A stretch of 29,023 nt of DNA from NCBI GenBank assembly GCA_048497495.1, contig JAFHCF010000220.1, positions 1-29,023 on the forward strand, in the 5' to 3' direction. A model generated the notes under the pieces. That model saw only the letters and a program-made list of their open reading frames with translations, was not told the origin of the DNA and ran no database searches. This DNA is from JAFHCF01 sp048497495. Its GTDB lineage: Bacteria > Pseudomonadota > Alphaproteobacteria > Rhizobiales > Ancalomicrobiaceae. The first letter of the stretch is position 1; each line of letters starts with the position of its first letter. Position numbers and translations under genes: made by a program. This document shows positions 7,560 through 14,997 of this stretch, piece after piece.

Positions 7560-9608
7560 ATGGCGGAAGGCGAGACGCGAATCTTTCTGTGCGATTGTGA
7601 AGGGTCCATGCCCGTCGCCGCGAGCGGTCTCGGCAAGACCTTGATCGAGGCTGGATTCGCGCGGACGAGCTTCCATCACCGGCTGTGCCGCGGCGAGGTC
7701 GGGCAGTTCGAGGCCGGGCTCGCCGAGCCCGCCCGAATCTGTGTCGCCTGTACACAGGAAAGCCCGCTCTTCGCCGAGATCGCCGGAGACGCCGGCCGCG
7801 ACGACATCCGTTTCGTCAACATCCGCGAGACCGCCGGATGGAGCGACGAGGCGCCCGCCGGGCTCGCCAAGATGACCGCCCTGATCGCCGCCGCCGCCAT
7901 GCCGATCACCCCGGCGCGTCTGCGCGAGATCGAGAGCGACGGGCTCTGCCTGGTGATCGGGCGCGGCCAGGTCGCCCTCGACGCGGCCACCCGGCTCGAC
8001 CGCACCCTGTCGGTGTCGCTGCTCTTGACCGACGCCGAGGATCTGATTCTCCCCACCGTCCTCGACTTCCCCGTCTTCACCGGACGGGTGGTCGCGGCGC
8101 GCGGATCCCTCGGCGCCTTCGAACTGACCATCGACGGCCATGCCTCGCTCACCCCGTCCTCGCGCGGCCGCCCGATGTTCGCGCCGCCGCGCGACGGCGC
8201 CCGCTCCACCTGCTCCGTCGTCTTCGACATCTCCGGCGGCGCGGCGCTGTTCGCCGGGAGCGAGGGCCGCGACGGCTATTTCCGCGCCGACCCCGGCGAC
8301 CGCGCGGCGGTCCTCGACGCGGTCCTCACCGCGTCCGACTACGTCGGCACCTTCGAGAAGCCGATCTACGTCACCGTCGACGAGGCGATCTGCGCCCATG
8401 CGCGCTCGCGCAAGACCGGCTGCACCAAGTGCATCGACAATTGCCCCGCCGGCGCGGTGACCTCCGCCGGCGACGCGGTGACCATCGATCCCGGCATCTG
8501 CGGTGGTTGCGGCAACTGCGCCGCCCACTGCCCGACCGGCGCGATCGCCTACACCTATCCCAATCGCGCCGACCAGATCGGCCGCATCCAAGTGCTGGCG
8601 CGCGCGCATCTCGCCGCCGGCGGCGCCTCTCCGGTGCTCCTCCTCCACGACGCCGTCCACGGCACGCCGCTGATCGGCGCCATGGCGCGCTGGGGTCGCG
8701 GCCTGCCGGCCCGGGTGATCCCGCTCGAGCTGCATTCCATCACCAGCATCGGCCACGACCTGATGGCGGCGGCGCTGGCGGCGGGCTTCCAGAGCGTCGT
8801 GGTGCTGGCCGATCCGATGAAGTCGGAGGCGCTCGCCACCCTCGCCGCCGAAGCCGACCTGATGGAGGCCCTGTCGGCGGGCTTCGGCCACGCCGGCCCG
8901 CGCATCGTCACCCTGATCGAGAGCGATCCCGATACGGCGGCGGGCGAACTGTGGTCCCTGCCGGTGCTGTCGGAGATCGCCCGCGCCGCGCCCACCCCCC
9001 TCGGGGGCAAACGCGAGGTGGCGCGCGCCGCGCTCGACGTCCTGGCCGCCGCCGGATCGCCCGCCGGCGACCTCGTGCCGCTGCCTCCCGGCGCCCCCTA
9101 TGGGCGGGTCGAGGTCGATGCCGAGGCCTGCACGCTCTGCCTCGCCTGCGTCTCCGCCTGCCCCGCCGATGCCCTGCGCGACCGCCCCGACAAGCCGCAA
9201 CTGCGCTTCGTCGAGACGGCCTGCGTGCAATGCGGAATCTGCGCCGCGACCTGCCCGGAAAAGGCCATCCGGCTCGAACCGCGCTACAATCTCGCGGGCT
9301 CGGCGCTCCAGCCGGTGGTCCTCTTCGAGGACGAACCGGCGCTGTGCACTTCCTGCGGCAAGCCCTTCGCGGCGAAGGGCATCCTGCGCGCCGTCGAACG
9401 CCGGCTCGGCGACACCAACCCGATGTTCGACACCCGGGAACGCCTGGCCTTGATCCGCATGTGCGAGAGCTGTCGGCTCACGGAATTGTCGAAGGACGGC
9501 GCCGACCCCTTCGCCATCGCCCATTCGCGCCGCACCCGCACCACCGACGACTACAAGCGCGCCGAGGAACGCGGCCTGACCATCGACGACTTCCTCGCCG
9601 AGGACTGA
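7560..9608 (+). CDS. polyferredoxin with HdrA-like N-terminus, formate dehydrogenase-associated
   Basis: A 682-residue cytoplasmic Fe-S protein. Residues 1-75 carry FLCDCEGS, LCRGEVGQFE and ICVACTQESPLF, matching in order the Cys segments at the start of HdrA. LCLVIGRGQVALDAATRL (~129-146) looks like a worn-down Rossmann/FAD fingerprint. Two ferredoxin motifs follow (CTKCIDNCPAGA, CGGCGNCAAHCPTGA, ~288-328), then an MvhD-like stretch (~360-455), two more clusters (CTLCLACVSACPADA, CVQCGICAATCPEKA, ~524-571), and CTSCG (597-601) plus CESCR (635-639), perhaps a metal site. GGGGGGG before the ATG gives a strong ribosome site. It probably shuttles electrons in the cytoplasm; its partner is unproven. 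Confidence 0.88.
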   Translation: MAEGETRIFLCDCEGSMPVAASGLGKTLIEAGFARTSFHHRLCRGEVGQFEAGLAEPARICVACTQESPLFAEIAGDAGRDDIRFVNIRETAGWSDEAPAGLAKMTALIAAAAMPITPARLREIESDGLCLVIGRGQVALDAATRLDRTLSVSLLLTDAEDLILPTVLDFPVFTGRVVAARGSLGAFELTIDGHASLTPSSRGRPMFAPPRDGARSTCSVVFDISGGAALFAGSEGRDGYFRADPGDRAAVLDAVLTASDYVGTFEKPIYVTVDEAICAHARSRKTGCTKCIDNCPAGAVTSAGDAVTIDPGICGGCGNCAAHCPTGAIAYTYPNRADQIGRIQVLARAHLAAGGASPVLLLHDAVHGTPLIGAMARWGRGLPARVIPLELHSITSIGHDLMAAALAAGFQSVVVLADPMKSEALATLAAEADLMEALSAGFGHAGPRIVTLIESDPDTAAGELWSLPVLSEIARAAPTPLGGKREVARAALDVLAAAGSPAGDLVPLPPGAPYGRVEVDAEACTLCLACVSACPADALRDRPDKPQLRFVETACVQCGICAATCPEKAIRLEPRYNLAGSALQPVVLFEDEPALCTSCGKPFAAKGILRAVERRLGDTNPMFDTRERLALIRMCESCRLTELSKDGADPFAIAHSRRTRTTDDYKRAEERGLTIDDFLAED

Positions 9609-9633
9609 TGCCGGGCTCGGCCCCGTCGATCCC

Positions 9634-9686
9634 AGTGGTTCGATCGAGACGGATGGTTCCCATCCGTCTCGTGAATCGGAACCACT
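9634..9686. repeat. dispersed palindromic element, copy 1
   Basis: A 12-bp perfect stem (9645-9656 with 9660-9671, loop TTC) is nested in an outer 8-bp stem AGTGGTTC (9634-9641) / GAACCACT (9679-9686). Almost the same sequence occurs in inverted orientation at 25078-25128, differing at the loop and at few flanking bases. It lies 26 bases after the polyferredoxin stop. It resembles REP/RPE-type intergenic palindromes; no transposase is nearby. Confidence 0.85.
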
Positions 9687-9749
9687 AGTGCACGGATTCA
9701 GTCGGAAGATTCACCTCGAGGCTTCGGGCGTGCACTAGATTCTTTTATT
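9685..9749 (+). terminator. CTAGTGCAC/GTGCACTAG inverted repeat followed by a T-rich run
   Basis: Nine-base arms CTAGTGCAC (9685-9693) and GTGCACTAG (9730-9738) flank 36 bases, and ATTCTTTTATT follows directly at 9739-9749. This is the only T-rich run near the convergent gene ends, so it may terminate the polyferredoxin transcript, although the loop is long. A third GTGCACTAG lies at 9808-9816, across the DUF6352 stop codon. Confidence 0.4.
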
Positions 9750-9764
9750 GGTGCAGCAGCTTAT

Positions 9765-9803
9765 CCAATCGGATGCGGCCTTCGGCCTGTAGTATCCGAT
9801 TGG
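9765..9803. repeat. nested palindrome at the convergent gene end
   Basis: CCAATCGGAT (9765-9774) and ATCCGATTGG (9794-9803) form 10-base perfect arms enclosing a smaller hairpin GGCC-TTC-GGCC (9777-9787). It lies 10 bases beyond the DUF6352 stop, so it could protect or end the long minus-strand transcript. No second copy was found in the window. Confidence 0.6.
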
Positions 9804-9812
9804 GCCGGTGCA

Positions 9813-10808
9813 CTAGCGGCGCGGCGTCACCAGCGGCAGGTTGGTCAGGAGGTTCTGCGGCTTCATCCGGACGCGACCGGCGGCGTCGACCGCCAGCCCG
9901 AGGAAGGCCGGCCGGCCGCGCATCTCCGCCGTGACCCGGTCGGGATCGAGGAACTCCATCCGGAACAGCGCGCCGATGCGCCCCTGTCCCGCCATCGGCA
10001 GGGTCTCGCCGGCATAGAGCGCGTTGAGGATCCGCGTCGCCTCCGCGTCGAGCCCGACGTGCCAGCGCCACGCCTGATCGACCACCGAACGCAGCGGCTG
10101 GACCCTGACCGGCAGGTCGAGGAAATGGCCGAGCCAACGCTCGATCAGCCGGGAGAAGGCATCCTGCCCAGGTTCGGCGAAGCGGAAGTCGAGGGCGAAG
10201 TCGAAACGATCGGCGCGGCCCCAATAGTCGCCGGCGGTGCGCGCCGAGAGCGTGTCGATCTCGACGTCGAGGAAGGCCGAACCGACGGCGCCCCGCGTCT
10301 CCACCACCTCGGCGTCGGCGAGCATGAACCGTTCGTCGCTGGTCGTGGCGATCTGGTCGCGGAAGAACAGTTCGCCGGCGCGGGCGACGAGCGGATCGTC
10401 CTCGCCGACCAGGATGTTGGTCATGATCAGATGGACCAGTTGGTCGAGGAAGACCGGCGGCACCAAGGGCGCGCCGGGAGCGAAGAGCCCGCGATAACCC
10501 GCCTCGATCGACCCGGCGGCGACGAGATGGTCGCGGAAGCGCAGCACCACGGCGTAGTTCTCGGCGGCGTCGCGATCGGCGATCTCGCCGAGTTCGCTCG
10601 GCCCGACGCCCGCGAAGGGATCGGCCATCAGGCGTTCGAACAGCCGATGCTCGACGGCGCAGCTCTCCGCCACCGGGTGGATCTCCGGCCGAGTCCAATA
10701 GGCGCGCAGGAAATCCGGCCCGACCGACAGCCAGCCGTTCTCGCCGCGCTCCGTCAGATGGAGCCCGGCCGATTTCCACACGATACGCTCGCCGCCGTTC
10801 GCTTTCAC
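9813..10808 (-). CDS. DUF6352 family protein of the formate dehydrogenase locus
   Basis: A 331-residue soluble protein without signal peptide, membrane segment or Cys motif. Visible landmarks are WKSAGLHLTERGENGWLSVGPDFLRAYWTRPEIHPV near the start, RLFERLMADPFAGVG, LDQLVHLIMTNIL, and LTNLPLVTPRR at the end. The start is GTG 10808, which overlaps the stop of the DUF4444 gene (GTGA); open frame further upstream belongs to the overlap with that gene. The length and sequence fit a conserved family I know from alphaproteobacterial formate dehydrogenase clusters, where it is uncharacterised. As the last gene of the minus-strand operon it probably has an accessory role. Confidence 0.8.
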   Translation of the reverse strand: MKANGGERIVWKSAGLHLTERGENGWLSVGPDFLRAYWTRPEIHPVAESCAVEHRLFERLMADPFAGVGPSELGEIADRDAAENYAVVLRFRDHLVAAGSIEAGYRGLFAPGAPLVPPVFLDQLVHLIMTNILVGEDDPLVARAGELFFRDQIATTSDERFMLADAEVVETRGAVGSAFLDVEIDTLSARTAGDYWGRADRFDFALDFRFAEPGQDAFSRLIERWLGHFLDLPVRVQPLRSVVDQAWRWHVGLDAEATRILNALYAGETLPMAGQGRIGALFRMEFLDPDRVTAEMRGRPAFLGLAVDAAGRVRMKPQNLLTNLPLVTPRR

Positions 10809-11542
10809 GCCCCGATCCCCAATGCTCGCGCCAGCGAGATCACCCGCCGGCCACCGTCGGCTTCGATCCGCGCCGCCCCGGCCTCGTCGATCTCGACGAG
10901 GCGCCCGGCCGGCATCGCGCCCGCCGCTGCCCCGCCCCGGGGTCCGACCTCGGGGCTCAGGCGGCCCGCCAACCCCGATCTGAGACGAACGAATCCGCCG
11001 TGATTCCATTCGTCGAGCCGGGAGAGGAAATGCCGCGCCACGGCGCCGATCAGACCATCGCGGTCGATGTCGCCGCAGCCCTCCTCGTGGAGCGCCGTGG
11101 TCTCGGTATCGAGCCCCGGCGCGTGGGCGAGCCAGGCCGGCAGGGTGAGCGCGATCGAGAACCCGACGACCACATGGGCCGGCACCGCGTCGAGCGACGT
11201 CCCCTCCGGCACCGAGATCGTGACCCGGCCGACGGTGCCGCCGTTGGCGGTCAGGACATCGGGCCAGCGCAGCATCAGCGCCAGATTGGGCGGGCCGATC
11301 GCCCCGAGCGCGTCGGCGACCGCCACCATCGTCAAGGGCACCATCTCCAGCGCTTCCGCAAGCGAGCCTTCCGGCTCCAGGACGATCGCCGCCGCCGCGA
11401 CGTCGCGCGCCTCCGACCACACCAGGTCGTCGGCACCGAGACGGCCGGCGGCGACCCCCTCGGCGACCACGGCGGCGAGATCGGCCTCCGCCGGTGCCGC
11501 ATGGCCGGTGAGCAGGGGCGGAAGGGTCGGGCCCGAGGTCAT
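10805..11542 (-). CDS. biotin/lipoate A/B ligase-like protein (DUF4444 type)
   Basis: A 245-residue protein resembling the biotin/lipoate ligase fold with a small C-terminal DUF4444 domain (AGRLVEIDEAGAARIEADGGRRVISLARAL). Landmarks are LPPLLTGHAAPA, LVWSEA, LMLRWPDVLTANGGTVGRVTISV and ETTALHEEGCGDIDRDGLIGAVARHFLSRLDEW. The position matching KWPND reads RWPDV, the following catalytic lysine is absent, and I find no lysine anywhere in the protein. Ordinary ligase chemistry is therefore doubtful; it may bind a cofactor or act as a structural partner. The ATG at 11542 overlaps a small upstream frame (ATGA), and the 3' end overlaps the DUF6352 gene (GTGA). Confidence 0.83.
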   Translation of the reverse strand: MTSGPTLPPLLTGHAAPAEADLAAVVAEGVAAGRLGADDLVWSEARDVAAAAIVLEPEGSLAEALEMVPLTMVAVADALGAIGPPNLALMLRWPDVLTANGGTVGRVTISVPEGTSLDAVPAHVVVGFSIALTLPAWLAHAPGLDTETTALHEEGCGDIDRDGLIGAVARHFLSRLDEWNHGGFVRLRSGLAGRLSPEVGPRGGAAAGAMPAGRLVEIDEAGAARIEADGGRRVISLARALGIGA

Positions 11543-11700
11543 CGCGCGGTTCGGGGCCGTTCGATGCGGGCGGTCACGGCGCCGACGGGAACGATCCCGC
11601 CCCCATCCGCGACCCGCCTCGCCCCGATCGGCGACGGCGCGGCGGCGCCCGCCGGCTCGAAGATCCGGCCCGCCGGAAGATCCATGGTCCCATCGCTCAA
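11539..11700 (-). CDS. possible small protein, 53 residues
   Basis: An open frame starting at TTG 11700 with AGGGGAG (11717-11711) ten bases upstream, or at in-frame ATG 11685 without a good ribosome site. It encodes SDGTMDLPAGRIFEP... through GGGIVPVGAVTARIERPRTAR, with third positions mostly G/C. Its TGA overlaps the ATG of the DUF4444 gene by four bases, the coupling used elsewhere in this operon. It accounts for most of the otherwise empty 221-base gap. I recognise no family; in DNA this GC-rich a chance frame is possible. Confidence 0.4.
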   Translation of the reverse strand: MSDGTMDLPAGRIFEPAGAAAPSPIGARRVADGGGIVPVGAVTARIERPRTAR

Positions 11701-11759
11701 GGCGGAAGCACTCCCCTGCCCGATCGACCCGAGCCGACCGGCGATCTACTCGACCCGAC

Positions 11760-11783
11760 CGGATCAGTCGGCCAACTGATCCG
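11760..11783 (-). terminator. 9-bp hairpin overlapping the stop of the HdrD-like gene
   Basis: CGGATCAGT (11760-11768) and ACTGATCCG (11775-11783) form a perfect stem with a six-base loop. The TGA stop (11766-11764) lies inside it. No T run follows, so it may attenuate or protect the transcript rather than terminate it fully. Confidence 0.35.
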
Positions 11784-13047
11784 CCACGACCTCGACCAGG
11801 CTCTTGATCTCACGCGGCCAGCCGAGCGCCTCCCGACTCTCGTCGATGGTCAGGCGGCAGTTGGCGCAGGCCGAGACCAGATTGTCGGCGCCGGTCGCCT
11901 CGACCTGGGCGATCTTGATCCGGAAGACCTCGTGGCGCAGGTCGGCGGCGCTGGCCATCGCCTGGACGCCGCCGCCGCCGCCGCAACACCAGTTGTGATT
12001 GCCGGTCGGCGTCATCTCGCGGAAATCCGTGGCGAAGGCCCCGAGGATGTCGCGCGCCGCGGCGGTCGCCCCACCCCGTCGCGAGATCTGGCAGGGGTCG
12101 TGATAGGTCACCGAGGCGCCCATCGGCTTCAGCTTCAGCTTGCCGTCGCGCAGCAGCCCCGCGACGAATTCGGTGATGTGGACCACCTCGAAGGGCAAGG
12201 GTCGTCCGAGGATGTTGGCCCCGCTCCACCGCATCGCGCCATAGGCATGGCCGCATTCGGGGATGACGAGGATCTTCGCCCCGACCGCTTCGGCGGCACC
12301 CACCATCCGCTCGATCATGATCTTGGCCACGTCGGCCTTGCCCGAGAGCACCCCGAAGTTGGTCGCCTCGTAGCCCTTGGAACTGATCGTCCAGTCGACG
12401 CCGGCGCGATTGAAGAGCTTGGCCATCGCCACGATCGAGTCCGGGTACTTCATCATCTCGATCGACGAGACGGTGATCAGCACCTCGGCCTTCTCCCGGT
12501 CGAGCGGGATCTCGATGTCGTTGTCGTCGGCGAGCCATTCGAGCCGGTCTCTCAGCACCTCCTCGGTCATACCGAGCGGGCTGCCGCGCGAGCGCGCGTT
12601 CTCCGCCGCCGCCATCAGATCGGGGGGACCGAGGCCGGCCGCCACCATCGCCTGGCGCGACAGGCCGACGATCGTCGCGATGTCGATGCCCATCGGGCAG
12701 ACCTCGGTGCAACGGCCGCACATGGTGCAGGAATCGTAGATCAGCTCCTGCCACTCGATCAGGTCTTCCGCCGTCAGCTCCGCCGGCACCAGACCGAAGA
12801 GCTTCTTGACGCCGGAGAGCGGCGCCTTGTGGCGCCGATAGACCCGGGTCATCGGCACCATCTTCAACATCGGGGTATATTTCGGATCCTGCGTCGCCTC
12901 GTGGAAATGGCAGGCTTGGCTGCATTGTCCGCAGTGGACGCAGGCCTCGAGATAGGAGGCGATGTGACTGCCGGTGACGGCGATGAACTTGTCGATCGCG
13001 GCTTGCGTGTTCACTTGCACCGCTGGGATGGTCGGGCTCGTGCTCAT
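11764..13047 (-). CDS. HdrD/DsrK-like iron-sulfur protein
   Basis: A 427-residue cytoplasmic Fe-S protein. Two ferredoxin-type motifs are at C36/C39/C42/C46 (CVHCGQCSQACHF, His replacing the usual Pro) and C107/C110/C113/C117 (CTMCGRCTEVCPMG). The C-terminal half has a CCG domain: ECGHAYGAMRW, HDPCQISRRGG, WCCGGGGGVQAM and ACANC, the complete pattern that binds the special catalytic [4Fe-4S] cluster in HdrD. Start ATG 13047 overlaps the upstream cytochrome b gene by four bases. With that protein it forms a DsrMK/HdrDE-like pair expected to exchange electrons between quinones and a cytoplasmic thiol/disulfide or Fe-S partner. The substrate is unknown. Confidence 0.9.
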   Translation of the reverse strand: MSTSPTIPAVQVNTQAAIDKFIAVTGSHIASYLEACVHCGQCSQACHFHEATQDPKYTPMLKMVPMTRVYRRHKAPLSGVKKLFGLVPAELTAEDLIEWQELIYDSCTMCGRCTEVCPMGIDIATIVGLSRQAMVAAGLGPPDLMAAAENARSRGSPLGMTEEVLRDRLEWLADDNDIEIPLDREKAEVLITVSSIEMMKYPDSIVAMAKLFNRAGVDWTISSKGYEATNFGVLSGKADVAKIMIERMVGAAEAVGAKILVIPECGHAYGAMRWSGANILGRPLPFEVVHITEFVAGLLRDGKLKLKPMGASVTYHDPCQISRRGGATAAARDILGAFATDFREMTPTGNHNWCCGGGGGVQAMASAADLRHEVFRIKIAQVEATGADNLVSACANCRLTIDESREALGWPREIKSLVEVVADQLAD

Positions 13048-13688
13048 GGCGTCACCCCTCTACGGCCGTAGGTGGCCCCGGTATAGGCGCGGCTGAACAC
13101 GAAGGTGAAGGCGTGCATCAGCCGCCCGAAGGGGAAGTAGATCAACAGCAGGTCGACGCTCAGCATGTGCAGCGCCCGCAGCCCGTCGTGGGCCTCCTGA
13201 AGCGCCAGACAGCCGGTCAGCATGACGGTGAAGACCAGCCAGGTGCCGAAATGATCCTCGGCGTCGGAGAGGCGCCGCATCACCGGATCGGTCAACCGCC
13301 TGACCCACATCAGGATCAGCCCGGCGAAGGCGGCCTCGGCGGCGATCAGGAAGCCCCAGCGCGGCATCGCCACCCAGGACACGCCGATCAGCCGGTCGTG
13401 GATGAAGGTGATGTGCGGCGCCGCGAACAGCAGCAGCGCGAAGAGCCCGAGATGGAAGGCATAGCCGGTGACAAAGTGGTAGATCGTCCGAGGCAGGTTG
13501 CCGCCGTGCGGGATCGAATGCAGCACGATCGCCTTCAGCGCGCCGCCGACGCCGGAGGCGCGCGCCACGCTGCGGTCCGCCGGGCGGCCGAGCCGCAGGA
13601 TACCGACCAGCCGCCAGATCACGCCGACGACGAACACCGTCGCGGCCAGATACCAGAGGGGCCCCTCGGTCAATTCGAGAAACGTCAT
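13044..13688 (-). CDS. NarI/DsrM-like membrane cytochrome b subunit
   Basis: A 214-residue integral membrane protein with about five hydrophobic segments (~9-29, 67-88, 104-127, ~148-160, 173-195), similar to the gamma subunit of respiratory nitrate reductase and to DsrM/HdrE. Likely haem ligands include His in HSIPHGG, YHFVTGYAFHLG, LHMLSVD and RLMHAFTFVFSR; exact pairing cannot be assigned. No nitrate reductase catalytic subunit lies nearby, and the following overlapping gene encodes an HdrD/DsrK-like protein. The pair is best read as a quinone-linked module. It begins 12 bases after the formate dehydrogenase gamma gene. Confidence 0.87.
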   Translation of the reverse strand: MTFLELTEGPLWYLAATVFVVGVIWRLVGILRLGRPADRSVARASGVGGALKAIVLHSIPHGGNLPRTIYHFVTGYAFHLGLFALLLFAAPHITFIHDRLIGVSWVAMPRWGFLIAAEAAFAGLILMWVRRLTDPVMRRLSDAEDHFGTWLVFTVMLTGCLALQEAHDGLRALHMLSVDLLLIYFPFGRLMHAFTFVFSRAYTGATYGRRGVTP

Positions 13689-13700
13689 CGCCTGCCCCCT

Positions 13701-14837
13701 TCACACCTTGCCGGCCGCGGCCAGCGCCTCGGCACCGACCGTGTCGACGCTCACCTCGCCGACATGGGCCTCGTACCAGAGATCGTGGTGTTCCTTGGCC
13801 CAATTCTCGTCGACCGTGCCGCGCGTCATCCCCTCGAGCGCGCCCTCCATGCCGAGCGAGCCGATGTAGACATGGCCGATCGCCACCGCGATGAACGCCA
13901 GCGCGGCGCCCCCGTGCAGCAGATTGGCCAGTTGCATCAGGGTCCGCCCCGACGGCGTGCCCGGAGCCGCGCCGGCGATCAGGGCGGGCAGGTGATCGGG
14001 GAACAGCAGCAGCGTGCCGCTCGCCGACAACACCAGACCGCCGAGCGCGGCGAGCCAGAACCACGACTTCTCACCGAAATTGTAGCGGTGGGAACTGGCG
14101 TGGCCGCCGAACATGCCGCCGCCCTTCAACAACCATTTCAGGTCGATCCAGCGAAAGCCGTTGCCGGGTAGGAAGGTCACGAACAGCGCGACCACCGCCA
14201 GGATGAACAAGGGGCCGAAGAGGTTGTGGCCCTGGAGCGAGGCGCTCGCCAGAACCGCGAAGGCCGAGGGGCCGACCACCGGCAGCAGCACGTCCTTGCC
14301 GAGGAACAGGATCAGCCCGCTCACCGCGAGCAGGACGAAGACCACGGCGGTGAACCAGTGCACCACCCGCTCGGTCAGCGAGAAGCGCGGCATCACCCGC
14401 CCCGATCGCCCGCCCTCGATGCGGATGCGGCCGCGGATGAGGAAGAACACCGCGAGGATCACCACCACCGCCACCAGCAGGCGGCCGCCCCACGGTTTGA
14501 CCAGATCGTTGTGGGTCATGCGCCAGTCCTGACCCTGCGATTGGATCAGGGTCGCGGCGTCCGGCGCCGAGATCGTCACCTTGCCGGCGGCCCCCAGGCG
14601 GATGTCGTGCCAAATGGCGCCGTCGGAGCGATAACCGAGCACGCCGCCCCGCATCTCCGGGCCCGGCGGCGCCTCGACCGCCGGCGCCACCGGCGGGCGG
14701 ACCGAACTCTGCGCCCGCCCCGCCTCGACCGAGCCGAGCACCACCAGCAGCAGGACGACGAGGCCGCTCAGCATCCTGACGGCGGAAGATGAAAAAGCCC
14801 ATGAAAACGACGCGAGGCGCGTCCGCGGGTAGGACAT
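13701..14837 (-). CDS. formate dehydrogenase gamma subunit (cytochrome b)
   Basis: A 378-residue membrane subunit that takes electrons from the beta subunit and reduces quinone. A signal-like hydrophobic segment (~20-40) and an exported Pro-rich region precede a TM near 110-130. The FdnI-like core follows: ERVVHWFTAVVFVLLAVSGLILFLG, GHNLFGPLFILAVVALFVTFLPGNGFRWIDL, SWFWLAALGGLVLSASGTLLLFP, and LLHGGAALAFIAVAIGHVYIGSLGMEGALEGM. His residues in the first, second and last segments fit haem b ligands. ATG 14837 is chosen because GGGAG lies eight bases upstream; the preceding frame has no comparable site. The 160 bases between this gene and the beta gene show nothing else recognisable. Confidence 0.92.
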   Translation of the reverse strand: MSYPRTRLASFSWAFSSSAVRMLSGLVVLLLVVLGSVEAGRAQSSVRPPVAPAVEAPPGPEMRGGVLGYRSDGAIWHDIRLGAAGKVTISAPDAATLIQSQGQDWRMTHNDLVKPWGGRLLVAVVVILAVFFLIRGRIRIEGGRSGRVMPRFSLTERVVHWFTAVVFVLLAVSGLILFLGKDVLLPVVGPSAFAVLASASLQGHNLFGPLFILAVVALFVTFLPGNGFRWIDLKWLLKGGGMFGGHASSHRYNFGEKSWFWLAALGGLVLSASGTLLLFPDHLPALIAGAAPGTPSGRTLMQLANLLHGGAALAFIAVAIGHVYIGSLGMEGALEGMTRGTVDENWAKEHHDLWYEAHVGEVSVDTVGAEALAAAGKV

Positions 14838-14997
14838 CGGTCTACTCCCGAAACAAGTCGAAGCGCGGGAAACGTCGGCTCGGTCGCCTCGAGGTCCACA
14901 CGCCGTCACGACGCGCGCGCCCAGAGCCGTCACCGATGCCGCCGGGAGGCCGATCGACATCGACCTCCCGGCGAACTCGACACGAATCCGGTCGAGA

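Noticed and set aside
7452..9524. 690-codon frame antisense to the polyferredoxin
   Set aside because: Shadow of a real gene with four ferredoxin motifs; the antisense product has no recognisable domain.
9634..9686. Simple intrinsic terminator
   Set aside because: No T run follows and a near-identical copy occurs at 25078-25128 away from a clear gene end, so a dispersed repeat is the better description.
9808..9816. Phage or element attachment site from repeated GTGCACTAG
   Set aside because: No integrase, tRNA gene or element-like gene content lies between or around the copies.
13044..13688. Respiratory nitrate reductase gamma subunit
   Set aside because: No narG/H/J-like genes are nearby and the next gene is HdrD/DsrK-like, so a DsrM-like role is preferred.
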